Of a stretch of 40,331 nucleotides of DNA, positions 14,711 through 21,550 are shown piece after piece. Positions within the stretch are counted from its first letter, which is position 1, and every line of letters starts with the position of its first letter. Made by a program: the position numbers and the translations under genes. Below the pieces are notes generated by a model, which was not told the origin of the DNA, did not search any database, and worked only from the letters and a program-made list of their open reading frames with translations. Origin of the DNA: a virus; IMG/VR virus record IMGVR_UViG_3300009610_000053, positions 1-40,331 of that record, one strand, 5' to 3'.

Positions 14711-14941
14711 TTATGAACGGTCGGGACGGTCGTTAGAAATGCGGAACCGGACGCGGATATCTGCCTCGCCGGTCTCGGCGGTTAGCTCATGCTCCCGGAC
14801 GTAGGCATACGCGCCAGCGATTCCAACGGTCGCAGCCTGTTCCACCTTGTCAGCTAGGCGGAGCAACTCGGCGGCCAGTTTCCGGGCCTTGTCGGAGGTC
14901 AGGCAAGCATAGGCAACGGGGGCGGTTTTCTCGGTGGTCAT
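14711..14941 (-). CDS. Small early protein, unknown function
   Basis: 76 residues, ATG 14941 with AAGGAG in the shared leader type. One long amphipathic helix (SDKARKLAAELLRLADKVEQAA) is followed by beta-like segments (AGAYAYVREHELTAE, ADIRVRFRI). No Cys pair or membrane segment. Function unknown. Confidence 0.68.
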   Translation of the reverse strand: MTTEKTAPVAYACLTSDKARKLAAELLRLADKVEQAATVGIAGAYAYVREHELTAETGEADIRVRFRISNDRPDRS

Positions 14942-14993
14942 GGTGTAGCTCCTTCGGGTGGTGGTTTAGAGGCTCTAGGCGCGGCGGTGAAGC

Positions 14994-15031
14994 GGTTAGA
15001 TATAGCCCCCTTATGGGGGCTAGGGCTAACC
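14994..15031 (-). other. Two-tier intercistronic hairpin, copy 1
   Basis: Outer stem GGTTAG/CTAACC (14994-14999 with 15026-15031), internal loop ATAT/AGGG, inner stem AGCCCCC/GGGGGCT with a TTAT loop. It lies directly after the stop of the gene at 15035-15838 and before the next ribosome binding site. A second copy with different but still paired outer bases is at 15878-15928. Confidence 0.55.
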
Positions 15032-15034
15032 CCC

Positions 15035-15838
15035 TCAGCCTCGGCTGGAGACCTTGGGGCGGTTAACGGTGGTGGTCTTGACCCCCTTGTACTCGTCGTG
15101 CTTCTTCACGGTGGCCCGGAGGGTAATGGTCTCGCCCTTCTCGCCTAGCTGGTTCCCGATATAGACCACGATATCTGAACCAACGCGCAGCTTGTTAATG
15201 AAGTAGGTCGAACCGTCAAATTCGGACACCTTCATGAAGCAGTAAAACAGGGTGCCGGTCAGGTCTAGCCGCTGGCCGACCGTGCCAACGTGGCAGGACA
15301 GCGCATCTACTTCGGCCTGAGCATCCCGGACGGCCTGACGGGCCGCGATATGACCAGCCTCCAAGGCGGCCCCGTAGCAAGCGGCGGCGAGGGCCTGAAT
15401 CACGGCATCGGCGGAGGGGTCTTTAGCCTTGTCAGCGAACCAAAGGAGATAGCTGGCCGGGGCTTCGCTGATCTTGGCCCCGCCATGCTTGCCAAAGGGA
15501 AACACGCCCGATTCGATGGTGGCGATTTGGTGCGTCTGACGGGCGGAGAGATTGCCCCGGCGCTTCATGGCCGTGTACTCCGATTCCGTGCAAAGGTTAA
15601 CCGTGATTCCCTGCCCCTCTTGGTGGCCCCGGATGCGGGCAACGTATTCCTCAGCCTTGGCGGCGGCCTTTACCGGGTCGGTGCTGAGGTTGCAGAGATA
15701 GAAATCCGGGGTGTACCAAGCGGAGACCGGGCCACCCTCCCGGAACATACGAAGGGTGTACATGGCATTCAGGCGGCCCGTGCTGACGTAATAGCAGAAG
15801 GTGAAGGGGGAGGTAGCGGCGAGGGTGGCGGTGGTCAT
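15035..15838 (-). CDS. Early protein with DUF3820-like motif
   Basis: 267 residues, ATG 15838 with AAAGGAAA upstream. Residues 112-137 (VFPFGKHGGAKISEAPASYLLWFADK) match the short FGK-H-x-G-x-x-[IL]...P-x-x-Y-L-x-W signature of DUF3820, a small module often linked to exonucleases and other DNA enzymes. The N-terminal third is unrecognised. The C-terminal 60 residues are beta-rich (SDIVVYIGNQLGEKGETITLR) and may form an OB-like barrel. A role in handling nucleic acid is plausible but only an inference. Both ends are flanked by the repeated two-tier hairpin. Confidence 0.73.
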   Translation of the reverse strand: MTTATLAATSPFTFCYYVSTGRLNAMYTLRMFREGGPVSAWYTPDFYLCNLSTDPVKAAAKAEEYVARIRGHQEGQGITVNLCTESEYTAMKRRGNLSARQTHQIATIESGVFPFGKHGGAKISEAPASYLLWFADKAKDPSADAVIQALAAACYGAALEAGHIAARQAVRDAQAEVDALSCHVGTVGQRLDLTGTLFYCFMKVSEFDGSTYFINKLRVGSDIVVYIGNQLGEKGETITLRATVKKHDEYKGVKTTTVNRPKVSSRG

Positions 15839-15877
15839 GGCGGCGTTTCCTTTGGGCTGTGGGCGGGGTGGTGAAGG

Positions 15878-15928
15878 GTCTAGATATAGCCCCCCGGTCA
15901 GGAGGGGCTAGGGCTAGGGCCTTAGACC
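15878..15928 (-). other. Two-tier intercistronic hairpin, copy 2
   Basis: Outer stem GGTCTA/TAGACC (15878-15883 with 15923-15928), inner stem AGCCCC/GGGGCT (15888-15893 with about 15904-15909). The sequence TAGATATAGCCCCC and the trailing GGGCTAGGGCTA are shared with copy 1. The outer arms differ from copy 1 but remain complementary. The stop codon of the gene at 15922-16152 lies inside the right arm. Confidence 0.5.
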
Positions 15929-16152
15929 GGCTGGAAATACTCCACGGTTTCGCGGGTCTGACAAATGGCCTCCGCCGTGTTCCGGGTGTAGTCGGCGCGG
16001 TAGGCGTCAGCGATACCCTCTAGCCCCTTGGCGATTGCCTCGGCCTCATCCGTAGCCGTCAGGCAATACACAATCCGGTCTCCGTCCTTGCGGTTTTCCA
16101 TGCGAACAAACCAGAGGGTCTTGAGAGCGTTGGCGCGGGTCTTGGTGGTCAT
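15922..16152 (-). CDS. Small early protein, unknown function
   Basis: 76 residues from ATG 16152, chosen over 16209 because it has the AAGGAGCTACACC leader found before other early genes. Beta-alpha-beta appearance: LWFVRMENRKDGDRIVYCL, then TDEAEAIAKGLEGIADAYRADY, then a short C-terminal strand. The pattern resembles small phage proteins with a DUF-type ferredoxin-like layout, but no family is recognised. Confidence 0.68.
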   Translation of the reverse strand: MTTKTRANALKTLWFVRMENRKDGDRIVYCLTATDEAEAIAKGLEGIADAYRADYTRNTAEAICQTRETVEYFQPV

Positions 16153-16163
16153 GGTGTAGCTCC

Positions 16164-16250
16164 TTAGAGGATGGAACGGAGGGCGGTACGAATGGCGGCG
16201 AAGATGCACAGCCCCGCCACGGTGGAGAGGATGAGGAGACCGGCGATCAT
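16164..16250 (-). CDS. 28-residue single-helix membrane peptide
   Basis: A short frame begins at ATG 16250 and overlaps the upstream stop as TAATG. It encodes MIAGLLILSTVAGLCIFAAI followed by RTALRSIL. About 20 hydrophobic residues form one membrane helix with a basic C-terminal end. The tight stop-start coupling and the clean membrane segment support a real gene despite its size. Possible roles include a membrane toxin, lysis or host-envelope factor. No homolog recognised. Confidence 0.52.
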   Translation of the reverse strand: MIAGLLILSTVAGLCIFAAIRTALRSIL

Positions 16251-16708
16251 TACAGCGCCGCCGAGGCAGTCGGGAGGGGCAGGAAGTCAGCGGTGCGGCG
16301 GTTGCCGTCTAGCTCATCGGCCAGCTTGGCGGTCAACACTTGCAGTTCGGCCAGATGCACGGCGAGGGCTTTAGCGGTGTAGCTCTCCGGGGCATTGACC
16401 ACGGCTTGAAGCTGGCGGCGGGCGGTGCGGATTTCGGCATTGGTCAGGGCCTCCAACAAGCACAGTTCGTTCCGGGTCAGGGCGAGGGCCGGGGGGGACA
16501 CCTTGAGGGTCATGGTGCGGCTCATGTGCTGGCCGGTGCTGACAGCATCGGTCAAATCGTCGGTGTAACAGGAGGTAGCTTCTTGGTCGGCTTGGCTCAT
16601 GTTCCAAGAGGCATCGAACGCAACGCGGTATTCCCCGTCCCGCTTGGTGATGGTCATGCGGGCGGTGCGGAGTTCGGTCTTGGCAGCGGCGAGGGTCTTG
16701 ATGGTCAT
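16250..16708 (-). CDS. First early protein of the minus-strand arm, unknown function
   Basis: 152 residues. ATG 16708 has a GGAG site and lies closest to the control region, so it would be the first gene transcribed on this arm. The N-terminal half is mixed alpha/beta (KRDGEYRVAFDASWNMSQ), and the C-terminal half is two helices (LTNAEIRTARRQLQAVVN, AVHLAELQVLTAKLADEL). No DNA-binding motif can be called. A promoter candidate lies at 16761-16791. Confidence 0.7.
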   Translation of the reverse strand: MTIKTLAAAKTELRTARMTITKRDGEYRVAFDASWNMSQADQEATSCYTDDLTDAVSTGQHMSRTMTLKVSPPALALTRNELCLLEALTNAEIRTARRQLQAVVNAPESYTAKALAVHLAELQVLTAKLADELDGNRRTADFLPLPTASAAL

Positions 16709-16760
16709 GGGGTCTAGCTCCGTTCAGGTTGGGCGGTGCGAGCCGGGTTGGCTCGCAAGC

Positions 16761-16791
16761 ATTGTACACCCGGCATATTGGCTACCGTCAA
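16761..16791 (-). promoter_or_regulatory. Candidate leftward early promoter
   Basis: Minus strand TTGACG (16786-16791) and TACAAT (16761-16766) with a 19-base spacer, longer than the optimum. An alternative -10, TGTACA (16764-16769), gives 16. It lies 53 bases before the first early gene. Confidence 0.42.
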
Positions 16792-16910
16792 GCCCCTCCC
16801 TTGAGCATGGGCCAGCATTGCCAAAGGCCGGGAGGGTCATGGCTGAGGGCTGACCCTAGGCGGAGGGCTGACCCCGGCCAAGTGCTTGATTTGCTTGGGT
16901 TTGGGTCTGG

Positions 16911-17038
16911 GGGGTCTAGGGGGTCAGGGGTGTTTTAATTAATACATGAGAGAGAGGGGGCCTGTTTTTTTGCATGAGCTAGGGCCTTCCCATTTAAGCC
17001 AATGTGAAAAGGGGGTGTGACCCCTGATCCTAGACCCC
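16911..17038. repeat. Long inverted repeat flanking AT-rich core
   Basis: The left arm GGGGTCTAGG...TCAGGGG (16911-16930) and the right arm CCCCTGATCCTAGACCCC (17021-17038) are inverted copies pairing over 10 and 7 bases with a small internal mismatch. The spacer holds the only strongly AT-rich run here (TTTTAATTAATACAT, from 16933) and a T7 tract near 16974-16981. It is a candidate origin or unwinding site. Confidence 0.5.
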
Positions 17039-17284
17039 TGACCGGGGCGGAGCCTTTGGCAACGCATGGCCCTAGGGCGGTGGAGGGGCCGCCCGCGCTC
17101 CGCCCATCGCTGCCAGAGTCCCCCGCGCCTGAAACCTCGGTTTCCCCTCGCTGAAACAGGCTAAATCGCGCAGGAGGCCATAACTCCGAGGGGGAGCGGC
17201 GCTGGTACAGGGTCGGGGGGTCAAACGGCTCTGAGGGCGTTCTAGGCGGTTCTAGCGCATGGGGGGTTTCGGCCCCCGGCCCAT

Positions 17285-17617
17285 GCACGAACCGTGCCAA
17301 GCGTAAACCGCTTGACAGTGGGCGGCGGTCTGTGCTTGGGGGTGTGTTGGTGAGGTAGTACACCCGGCCCTGCCACAGTCGGCGGGCGGTGTCAAGCGGC
17401 GCGTAGGCGCTAGCACACTTCGGGGGTCGGTGTCATGTTGCGGTGCAGCATTGGAGCGCGTAGCACGGAACGGGGGCGGCTGTCATGTTGCAGCGCAGCA
17501 TAGGCCCCGGCTCGCCCATGTTGCAGCGCGTCAATACGCTACCGTCCTGCCCCCCTTCCGTCCCCCTTCCGTCCCATGCACGAACCATGCCAGCCCAAGG
17601 CCATGCACGTTCCATGC
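17285..17617. repeat. Three palindromic GCACG-N3-CRTGC sites
   Basis: GCACGAACCGTGC (17285-17297, perfect 5-bp arms), GCACGAACCATGC (17578-17590) and GCACGTTCCATGC (17605-17617). All three are preceded by CCAT and followed by CA. They look like binding sites for one dimeric regulator; the last two are 27 bases apart. Confidence 0.52.
17411..17510. repeat. 50-bp tandem repeat containing a palindrome
   Basis: Two copies begin with TAGCAC at 17411 and 17461. Each contains the near-palindrome ATGTTGC-N3-GCAGCAT (17435-17451 and 17485-17501) and a CGGGGG block. A half-site, ATGTTGCAGCGC, follows at 17518-17529. They are candidate iterons or operators. Confidence 0.6.
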
Positions 17618-17889
17618 CAACCGAAGGCCAAAGCAGACGGACGGTATGGCTAGGCCGACGAGCGGTCAGGAGGCGGTCTAGCGGCCTCTGAGACACGGTC
17701 GGCGGAGTAGGGCGGTATATAGGCGGAAAAACGACCCCCGACTGCTAGCTAGTATGACCCCCAACCTCGAAAAGAGAACCAAACAGAAAATCCGGGGTAA
17801 CTCCAACCCCCATTTTAACTACCCCTCCATCACCCCCATTCTGTCTCGCCACCAAATGAGACCCACCTAACCATGACCAATTCCAGACC

Positions 17890-17918
17890 TTGCTATCCCT
17901 GACCCCTTATGCTATACC
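17890..17918 (+). promoter_or_regulatory. Candidate rightward promoter with extended -10
   Basis: TTGCTA (17890-17895), 17-base spacer, TATACC (17913-17918) preceded by TGC as an extended -10. Matches are four of six at each box. Transcription would begin close to the first ATG at 17926, so either that start is leaderless or the next ATG is used. Confidence 0.38.
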
Positions 17919-17925
17919 TGAGAGT

Positions 17926-18189
17926 ATGGACACGCCGATTCTTAACATGGAGACCATGCCTTATCGGGTCGAAGCCTTTGGCGGCTTGGTTATCCCTAAA
18001 GACTGGGTATTTTACACCGGGCTACCGAGGCGACTGGCTTTGGCAGGCAATGAGGATGCGTTATACGACTTGCTGACGATCATATCCCGAGTGAGGCGGA
18101 GCAGGGGTTCCCGGTACTGGGGAATTTTAGAAGGAAAAATGATGCCAAATCTCGCTGGCATGGAACGCAATATAAAGGGAGCAAGATGA
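17926..18189 (+). CDS. Small protein, first of the rightward arm
   Basis: 87 residues from ATG 17926; in-frame ATG codons at 17947 and 17956 (after GGAG) are possible. The sequence is compact, with a hydrophobic Trp-containing middle (GGLVIPKDWVFYTGLPRRLALAG) and a basic C-terminus (SRVRRSRGSRYWG). The stop overlaps the next start. No family recognised. Its place before the terminase genes suggests a late or middle function. Confidence 0.6.
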   Translation: MDTPILNMETMPYRVEAFGGLVIPKDWVFYTGLPRRLALAGNEDALYDLLTIISRVRRSRGSRYWGILEGKMMPNLAGMERNIKGAR

Positions 18190-18401
18190 TGACCCGTATA
18201 GACCCCGCTAACGGATTGGAAGTACCCGAGGATATCCATGTACGTTTTATGGATTTTCCGAAGCCGAGTGGATGGAAGTGCGAATTGTTCGGCATGAAAG
18301 GATGCTTGACCCTGATACCCAATGAAGGGCAAGTACCTAACCGTTTCTGGCGCTGGATGCAGTTTCTAGCCTTCGGCAATAACTGGATTAAACCGTCATG
18401 A
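18186..18401 (+). CDS. Small protein, unknown function
   Basis: 71 residues. ATG 18186 has a GGGAG site and overlaps the previous stop. The sequence is aromatic and basic (VRFMDFPKPSGWKCELFGMKG, RFWRWMQFLAFGNNW), with two Cys far apart. No domain recognised. Confidence 0.65.
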   Translation: MMTRIDPANGLEVPEDIHVRFMDFPKPSGWKCELFGMKGCLTLIPNEGQVPNRFWRWMQFLAFGNNWIKPS

Positions 18402-18452
18402 ACGACCCCGCAGAAGGATTGAAATTTCGTGGCCGCAATCAAGGAGAAGATA

Positions 18453-18656
18453 GTGGACAAACCCGTGCCACAACCCGACCCCCGACAACTCCCATTCCCC
18501 CAACCGTTTCCACCCAAGCCAAGCTGGCTAAACCATTCGATGTACGAGGCGTATTTGCAAGGATACGAGCGCGGGTACGAGGCTGGTTATCGTAACGGCA
18601 CCACGGTAAAGGAATTCACCAATGAGCCAAATGCCAGTACCCCTGACGGGAGTTGA
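18453..18656 (+). CDS. Small Pro-rich protein with Gly-Tyr repeat
   Basis: 67 residues from a GTG at 18453 with a strong AAGGAG site six bases upstream. A Pro/Gln-rich start (KPVPQPDPRQLPFPQPFPP) is followed by a YxxGYxxGYxxGY repeat (SMYEAYLQGYERGYEAGYRN), a motif seen in other small phage proteins whose function is unknown. It overlaps the small terminase gene start by 35 bases. A different frame (18398-18595) is open over the same DNA but looks less protein-like. Confidence 0.58.
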   Translation: MDKPVPQPDPRQLPFPQPFPPKPSWLNHSMYEAYLQGYERGYEAGYRNGTTVKEFTNEPNASTPDGS

Positions 18657-19191
18657 CCCCGAATCCGCATGGGTGAAAGATACCCCAACGGGTATATCGA
18701 AAGCGGTTTCGGTCGCACGGGCGGAGGGATACGTCAATTTGACCCCCATCCAAAGGCAATTCGCTTTGGAGTTCGTCTTGTCCGGCACTTCGCTCAAGAA
18801 GATTGCCCGTCTGATGGACGTTCCGCCCGCATTCGTTCAGAGGCTCTACAACAACCCGATTGTACGGGCATATATCAGCGACTTGCAGAAGGAGGTTGCA
18901 GCCCATAAGCTGATTAATGACCAATGGGTAGAAAACCAGATCATGAAAATCATGCCCAAGTTGCTAGGGGAGGAACTGGTTGATATCGTGACCTCTAAAG
19001 GCAGCCATATCAGGAAGAAGAAATTCCATGCTCCTGAGTTGACCTCCCTGCTCAAGCACTTTGGCGGTGTGCAGGAAAACAAAGGAGGCGGCGGAGGCAA
19101 CGGGGTAAATATCCAGATCAATCTGGCCGATATGCTGACCGAAGGGCAGGCACAAAGGCTCAACGTCAAGGTAGTGCCACAAGGGGAATGA
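18622..19191 (+). CDS. terS: Small terminase subunit
   Basis: 189 residues, ATG 18622 with an AAAGGAA site. Residues 40-90 contain a helix-turn-helix (LTPIQRQFALEFVLSGTSLKKIARLMDVPPAFVQRLY) of the kind by which small terminases recognise the packaging site. The next helices (VENQIMKIMPKLLGEELVDIV) resemble the oligomerisation part. A Gly-rich linker (about 150-160) and a short conserved-looking tail end the protein. It would hand concatemeric DNA to the large subunit encoded three genes downstream. Confidence 0.78.
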   Translation: MSQMPVPLTGVDPESAWVKDTPTGISKAVSVARAEGYVNLTPIQRQFALEFVLSGTSLKKIARLMDVPPAFVQRLYNNPIVRAYISDLQKEVAAHKLINDQWVENQIMKIMPKLLGEELVDIVTSKGSHIRKKKFHAPELTSLLKHFGGVQENKGGGGGNGVNIQINLADMLTEGQAQRLNVKVVPQGE

Positions 19192-19192
19192 A

Positions 19193-19405
19193 ATGGCTAT
19201 CGCTATCTGGTGTGAGATAGTATGTAACTCCTGTGCCAAGCCCAGTGAGGGGAGATTCACATACGGAAATATCCCCCGGCTGAAACTCAAGAAATCAGCA
19301 CGGCGGGAAGGGTTCGTTTTCTCCGGCGATGATGCCTACTGCGCGGTATGCGCTAAACTGTTAGGACTAGGAAGGAAGCGAAATGCCGAACCCGCAATGG
19401 GCTAA
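19193..19405 (+). CDS. Small Cys-rich, probably zinc-binding protein
   Basis: 70 residues. CEIVCNSC near residues 7-14 and CAVC near 50-53 form two Cys pairs suitable for one zinc ion; the middle is basic (RLKLKKSARREG). It is placed between the terminase subunits with a 1-base gap. It may bind DNA or help packaging. The end overlaps the next gene by 23 bases. Confidence 0.68.
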   Translation: MAIAIWCEIVCNSCAKPSEGRFTYGNIPRLKLKKSARREGFVFSGDDAYCAVCAKLLGLGRKRNAEPAMG

Positions 19406-19553
19406 GAAATGGTGGATTTTCGCTTGGTCAACGCCTGAGAACAGGGCATCTTTCCTTGAGGGCAAGATGATCGTTGACGGAGTGGGAGTCTGGTGCAGCA
19501 TTTACGGGCGGCTATACTTTCTAGCCGTCAGACACTTACCCGGAGTCAGATAA
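19383..19553 (+). CDS. Small Trp-rich protein
   Basis: 56 residues from ATG 19383 with an AGGAAGG site. Five Trp occur in total, four of them in the first 15 residues (MPNPQWAKKWWIFAW), followed by a moderately hydrophobic C-terminal half (GVGVWCSIYGRLYFLAV). It ends TAATG, overlapping the next start. Both the ribosome binding site and the stop-start overlap support a real gene. The function is unknown; membrane association is possible. Confidence 0.6.
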   Translation: MPNPQWAKKWWIFAWSTPENRASFLEGKMIVDGVGVWCSIYGRLYFLAVRHLPGVR

Positions 19554-20122
19554 TGGCTATCGTCCCCCTACACCCCCCAAAACCTATGCCCCGAATCAAC
19601 AAAGCTCTGCAAACTCGATACAAGGGCTATAACTTCCGCTCTCGGACTGAGGCCCGTTGGGCGGTATTCTTCGATACCCTTGGCATCCGGTACGATTATG
19701 AGCCACAGGGCTACCGGCTGGATGGTAATTACTACCTGCCCGACTTCTGGCTCCCCGGCATGAAGGCTTTTATCGAAATCAAAGGGACTTCTCCCACGGA
19801 GGCAGAGATTAGCAAGGCGTGTGCGCTTGCCAAGCATACAAAGCATATGGCCTATATCATGACTGGGCCACCGGGGTCGAACAGTGATGAGAACTATGCC
19901 TGTTTCCCCGGCGGTGGGACTGATATGCCCTATGAATGGTGCGAGTGCCCTATTTGCAGCAGGATTGGCCTTGCTTTTTATGGCTACAACGCGAGGCTTT
20001 GTAACTGTAGTGAAGGGTCAAAATACACCATTCTACCTTATGGCTACTATAGCCGGGTTGATCGGGCCGTTGTTGCCTCTCGTAGCGCGCGTTTTGAGTT
20101 CGGTGAGAGTGGGGCCACCTGA
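19553..20122 (+). CDS. PD-(D/E)xK nuclease with C-terminal zinc cluster
   Basis: 189 residues from ATG 19553 (TAATG overlap). The core is clear: SRTEARWAVFFDTLGI with Glu33, YLPDFWLP with Asp64, and FIEIKG with Glu75 and Lys77. This is the arrangement of phage restriction-endonuclease-like proteins that often accompany terminase genes. The C-terminal third adds a CECPIC...CNC cluster (Cys130, 132, 135, 150, 152), likely a zinc site. It may trim or nick DNA at packaging or degrade foreign DNA. The stop overlaps the large terminase start (TGATG). Confidence 0.82.
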   Translation: MAIVPLHPPKPMPRINKALQTRYKGYNFRSRTEARWAVFFDTLGIRYDYEPQGYRLDGNYYLPDFWLPGMKAFIEIKGTSPTEAEISKACALAKHTKHMAYIMTGPPGSNSDENYACFPGGGTDMPYEWCECPICSRIGLAFYGYNARLCNCSEGSKYTILPYGYYSRVDRAVVASRSARFEFGESGAT

Positions 20123-21549
20123 TGCGTGATTATCGGCCCAACAAGAACATACGTTTGCCGAACGATTGGTTCCCTATGGCGCACCAGAGGGAGTTTTTCG
20201 ACTATCTATTTGAGGATGGTGGGTTTCCATACGAAAAACGGGCCTTCCTAAACTGGCATCGTCGCGCGGGTAAAGACTCCTGCGGAATCAATGGCCTTGC
20301 TGTGACCTCTCAGATGCGCGTAGGCACCTATTGGCATCTGCTACCGACCCTTAACCAAGGCCGGAAAGTGGTGTGGAACGGCATTGACTTCAATGGACGG
20401 CGAATTATTAACCAAGCCTTCCCAAAGGATATGGTTGAAGTGTCCAATGAAAATGAAATGACTCTCCGCATGAAAAACGGGTCATTTTATCAGGTAGTTG
20501 GCTCTGACAATTACAATAGCCTAGTCGGCTCCAATCCGATAGGCGTAATCTTCTCAGAATGGGCGCTCTCTGACCCTGCCGCATGGGACTTCGTGCGTCC
20601 CATCCTTTTGGAGAACGGCGGTTTTGCGGCTTTTATCACTACACCCCGAGGCAAAAATCATGCGTATAAACAGTGGAAAAATGTTCAAACGGCTTCTAAG
20701 TGGTTTACAAGCACAAAAACGGTCAACGATACCTTCCGTAATGACGGGCGGCGAATTATCACCCCGGAGAATGTTCAATCCGAGCGTGACGAAGGCGTTG
20801 CAGACGAGATTATCGAACAAGAATACTTCTGCTCTTGGGAAGGTATCAATTACGGCAGTATCTTCGGTAAATTACTGGGTAAATACGAACACCAGCAGAT
20901 CGAATTTCCCGAGCCATTTATCGAGGATTTACCCGTATTCACGGCATGGGATATCGGCCACCGCGATGCGACCGCTATATGGTTCTATCAGATTGTCAAC
21001 GGGGAAGTACACATAGTTGACTTTCTGGAAGGGGTCGGAAGTGACGCAGACGATTGGCTGGATAAGCTGGAGAAGCTACCCTATGCTTATGGCACCCCTG
21101 CCCTGCCCCATGATGCCAAAAACAAGACCTTTGCAACCAAGTATTCCGCGCAAGACCGATTTATTGCCCGGAAACTCACTCCTTATATAGTGCCGAACTT
21201 CCGGGTAGCCGCTGGAATTCAAGCGGTTCGTGCAATGATACCCGTAGTATGGTTTAATATCGGGAATCCGCACGTTGTCAAGGGGTTAGAGCGTCTGGAA
21301 GCCTATCACTACGAATGGGACGATGAGGCGAAGGTTTTTAGCTCCGAACCGGCCCATGATGAGAACTCACACCCCGCAGACGGATTCAGGATGCTAGCTC
21401 TATCGAAAAGCGTCACTGAGCATATCAGCCGGAATAGGACAACGGTAGCACGCGGCCCGACACATTTCAATACCCCTCTTGGCCGTGCCTTGAACCTTGA
21501 AAATCTGTTCAAAGACCGTGAGGAAGCACGGACATATAGGAGAATCTGA
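20122..21549 (+). CDS. terL: Large terminase subunit
   Basis: 475 residues. The ATPase part shows the P-loop-like HRRAGKDS (46-53), Walker B-like GVIFSEW with Glu146, and coupling motif FITTPRGKNH (171-180). The nuclease part begins at FTAWDIGHRDATAIW with Asp277 and Asp282, then ALPHDAKN with Asp331 and a late HDENSHPADGFRM with acidic residues. The protein pumps DNA into the prohead through the portal and cuts the concatemer. The start is coupled to the upstream nuclease gene and the portal gene follows after one base. Confidence 0.93.
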   Translation: MRDYRPNKNIRLPNDWFPMAHQREFFDYLFEDGGFPYEKRAFLNWHRRAGKDSCGINGLAVTSQMRVGTYWHLLPTLNQGRKVVWNGIDFNGRRIINQAFPKDMVEVSNENEMTLRMKNGSFYQVVGSDNYNSLVGSNPIGVIFSEWALSDPAAWDFVRPILLENGGFAAFITTPRGKNHAYKQWKNVQTASKWFTSTKTVNDTFRNDGRRIITPENVQSERDEGVADEIIEQEYFCSWEGINYGSIFGKLLGKYEHQQIEFPEPFIEDLPVFTAWDIGHRDATAIWFYQIVNGEVHIVDFLEGVGSDADDWLDKLEKLPYAYGTPALPHDAKNKTFATKYSAQDRFIARKLTPYIVPNFRVAAGIQAVRAMIPVVWFNIGNPHVVKGLERLEAYHYEWDDEAKVFSSEPAHDENSHPADGFRMLALSKSVTEHISRNRTTVARGPTHFNTPLGRALNLENLFKDREEARTYRRI

Positions 21550-21550
21550 A

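Larger units (their letters stand above)
16709..17925. promoter_or_regulatory. Gene-free divergent control region
   Basis: About 1.2 kb separates the two arms and has no convincing coding frame. It holds a minus-strand promoter candidate near 16761-16791 and an inverted repeat around an AT-rich core (16911-17038). It also holds GCACG-N3-CRTGC sites (17285, 17578, 17605), a 50-bp tandem repeat (17411-17510) and a plus-strand promoter candidate near 17890-17918. The layout fits combined transcription control and possibly the replication origin. Confidence 0.6.

Noticed and set aside
13544-14716. 390-codon plus-strand frame opposite the DUF932 gene
   Set aside because: Antisense to a recognised family, with no ribosome binding site. 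The composition (His, Gly, Ala) is typical of the complement of GC-rich coding DNA.
16939-16960. TAATAC followed by purines, resembling a T7 promoter start
   Set aside because: Only six bases match, no phage RNA polymerase gene is present, and the motif is not repeated before other genes.
16935-17363. 142-codon minus-strand frame in the control region
   Set aside because: Pro/Ser/Gly-rich without a ribosome binding site; it overlaps the inverted repeat and a palindromic operator-like site, so a regulatory role of the DNA is more likely.
17386-17400. TTGACA-like box (minus strand) in the control region
   Set aside because: No -10 element at acceptable spacing was found and no minus-strand gene begins nearby.
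18398-18595. 65-codon plus frame beginning with ATGA overlap
   Set aside because: The overlapping frame from 18453 has a stronger ribosome binding site and a structured GY repeat. This one gives a Thr/Pro/Arg-rich sequence. The ATGA coupling keeps it as a weak alternative.
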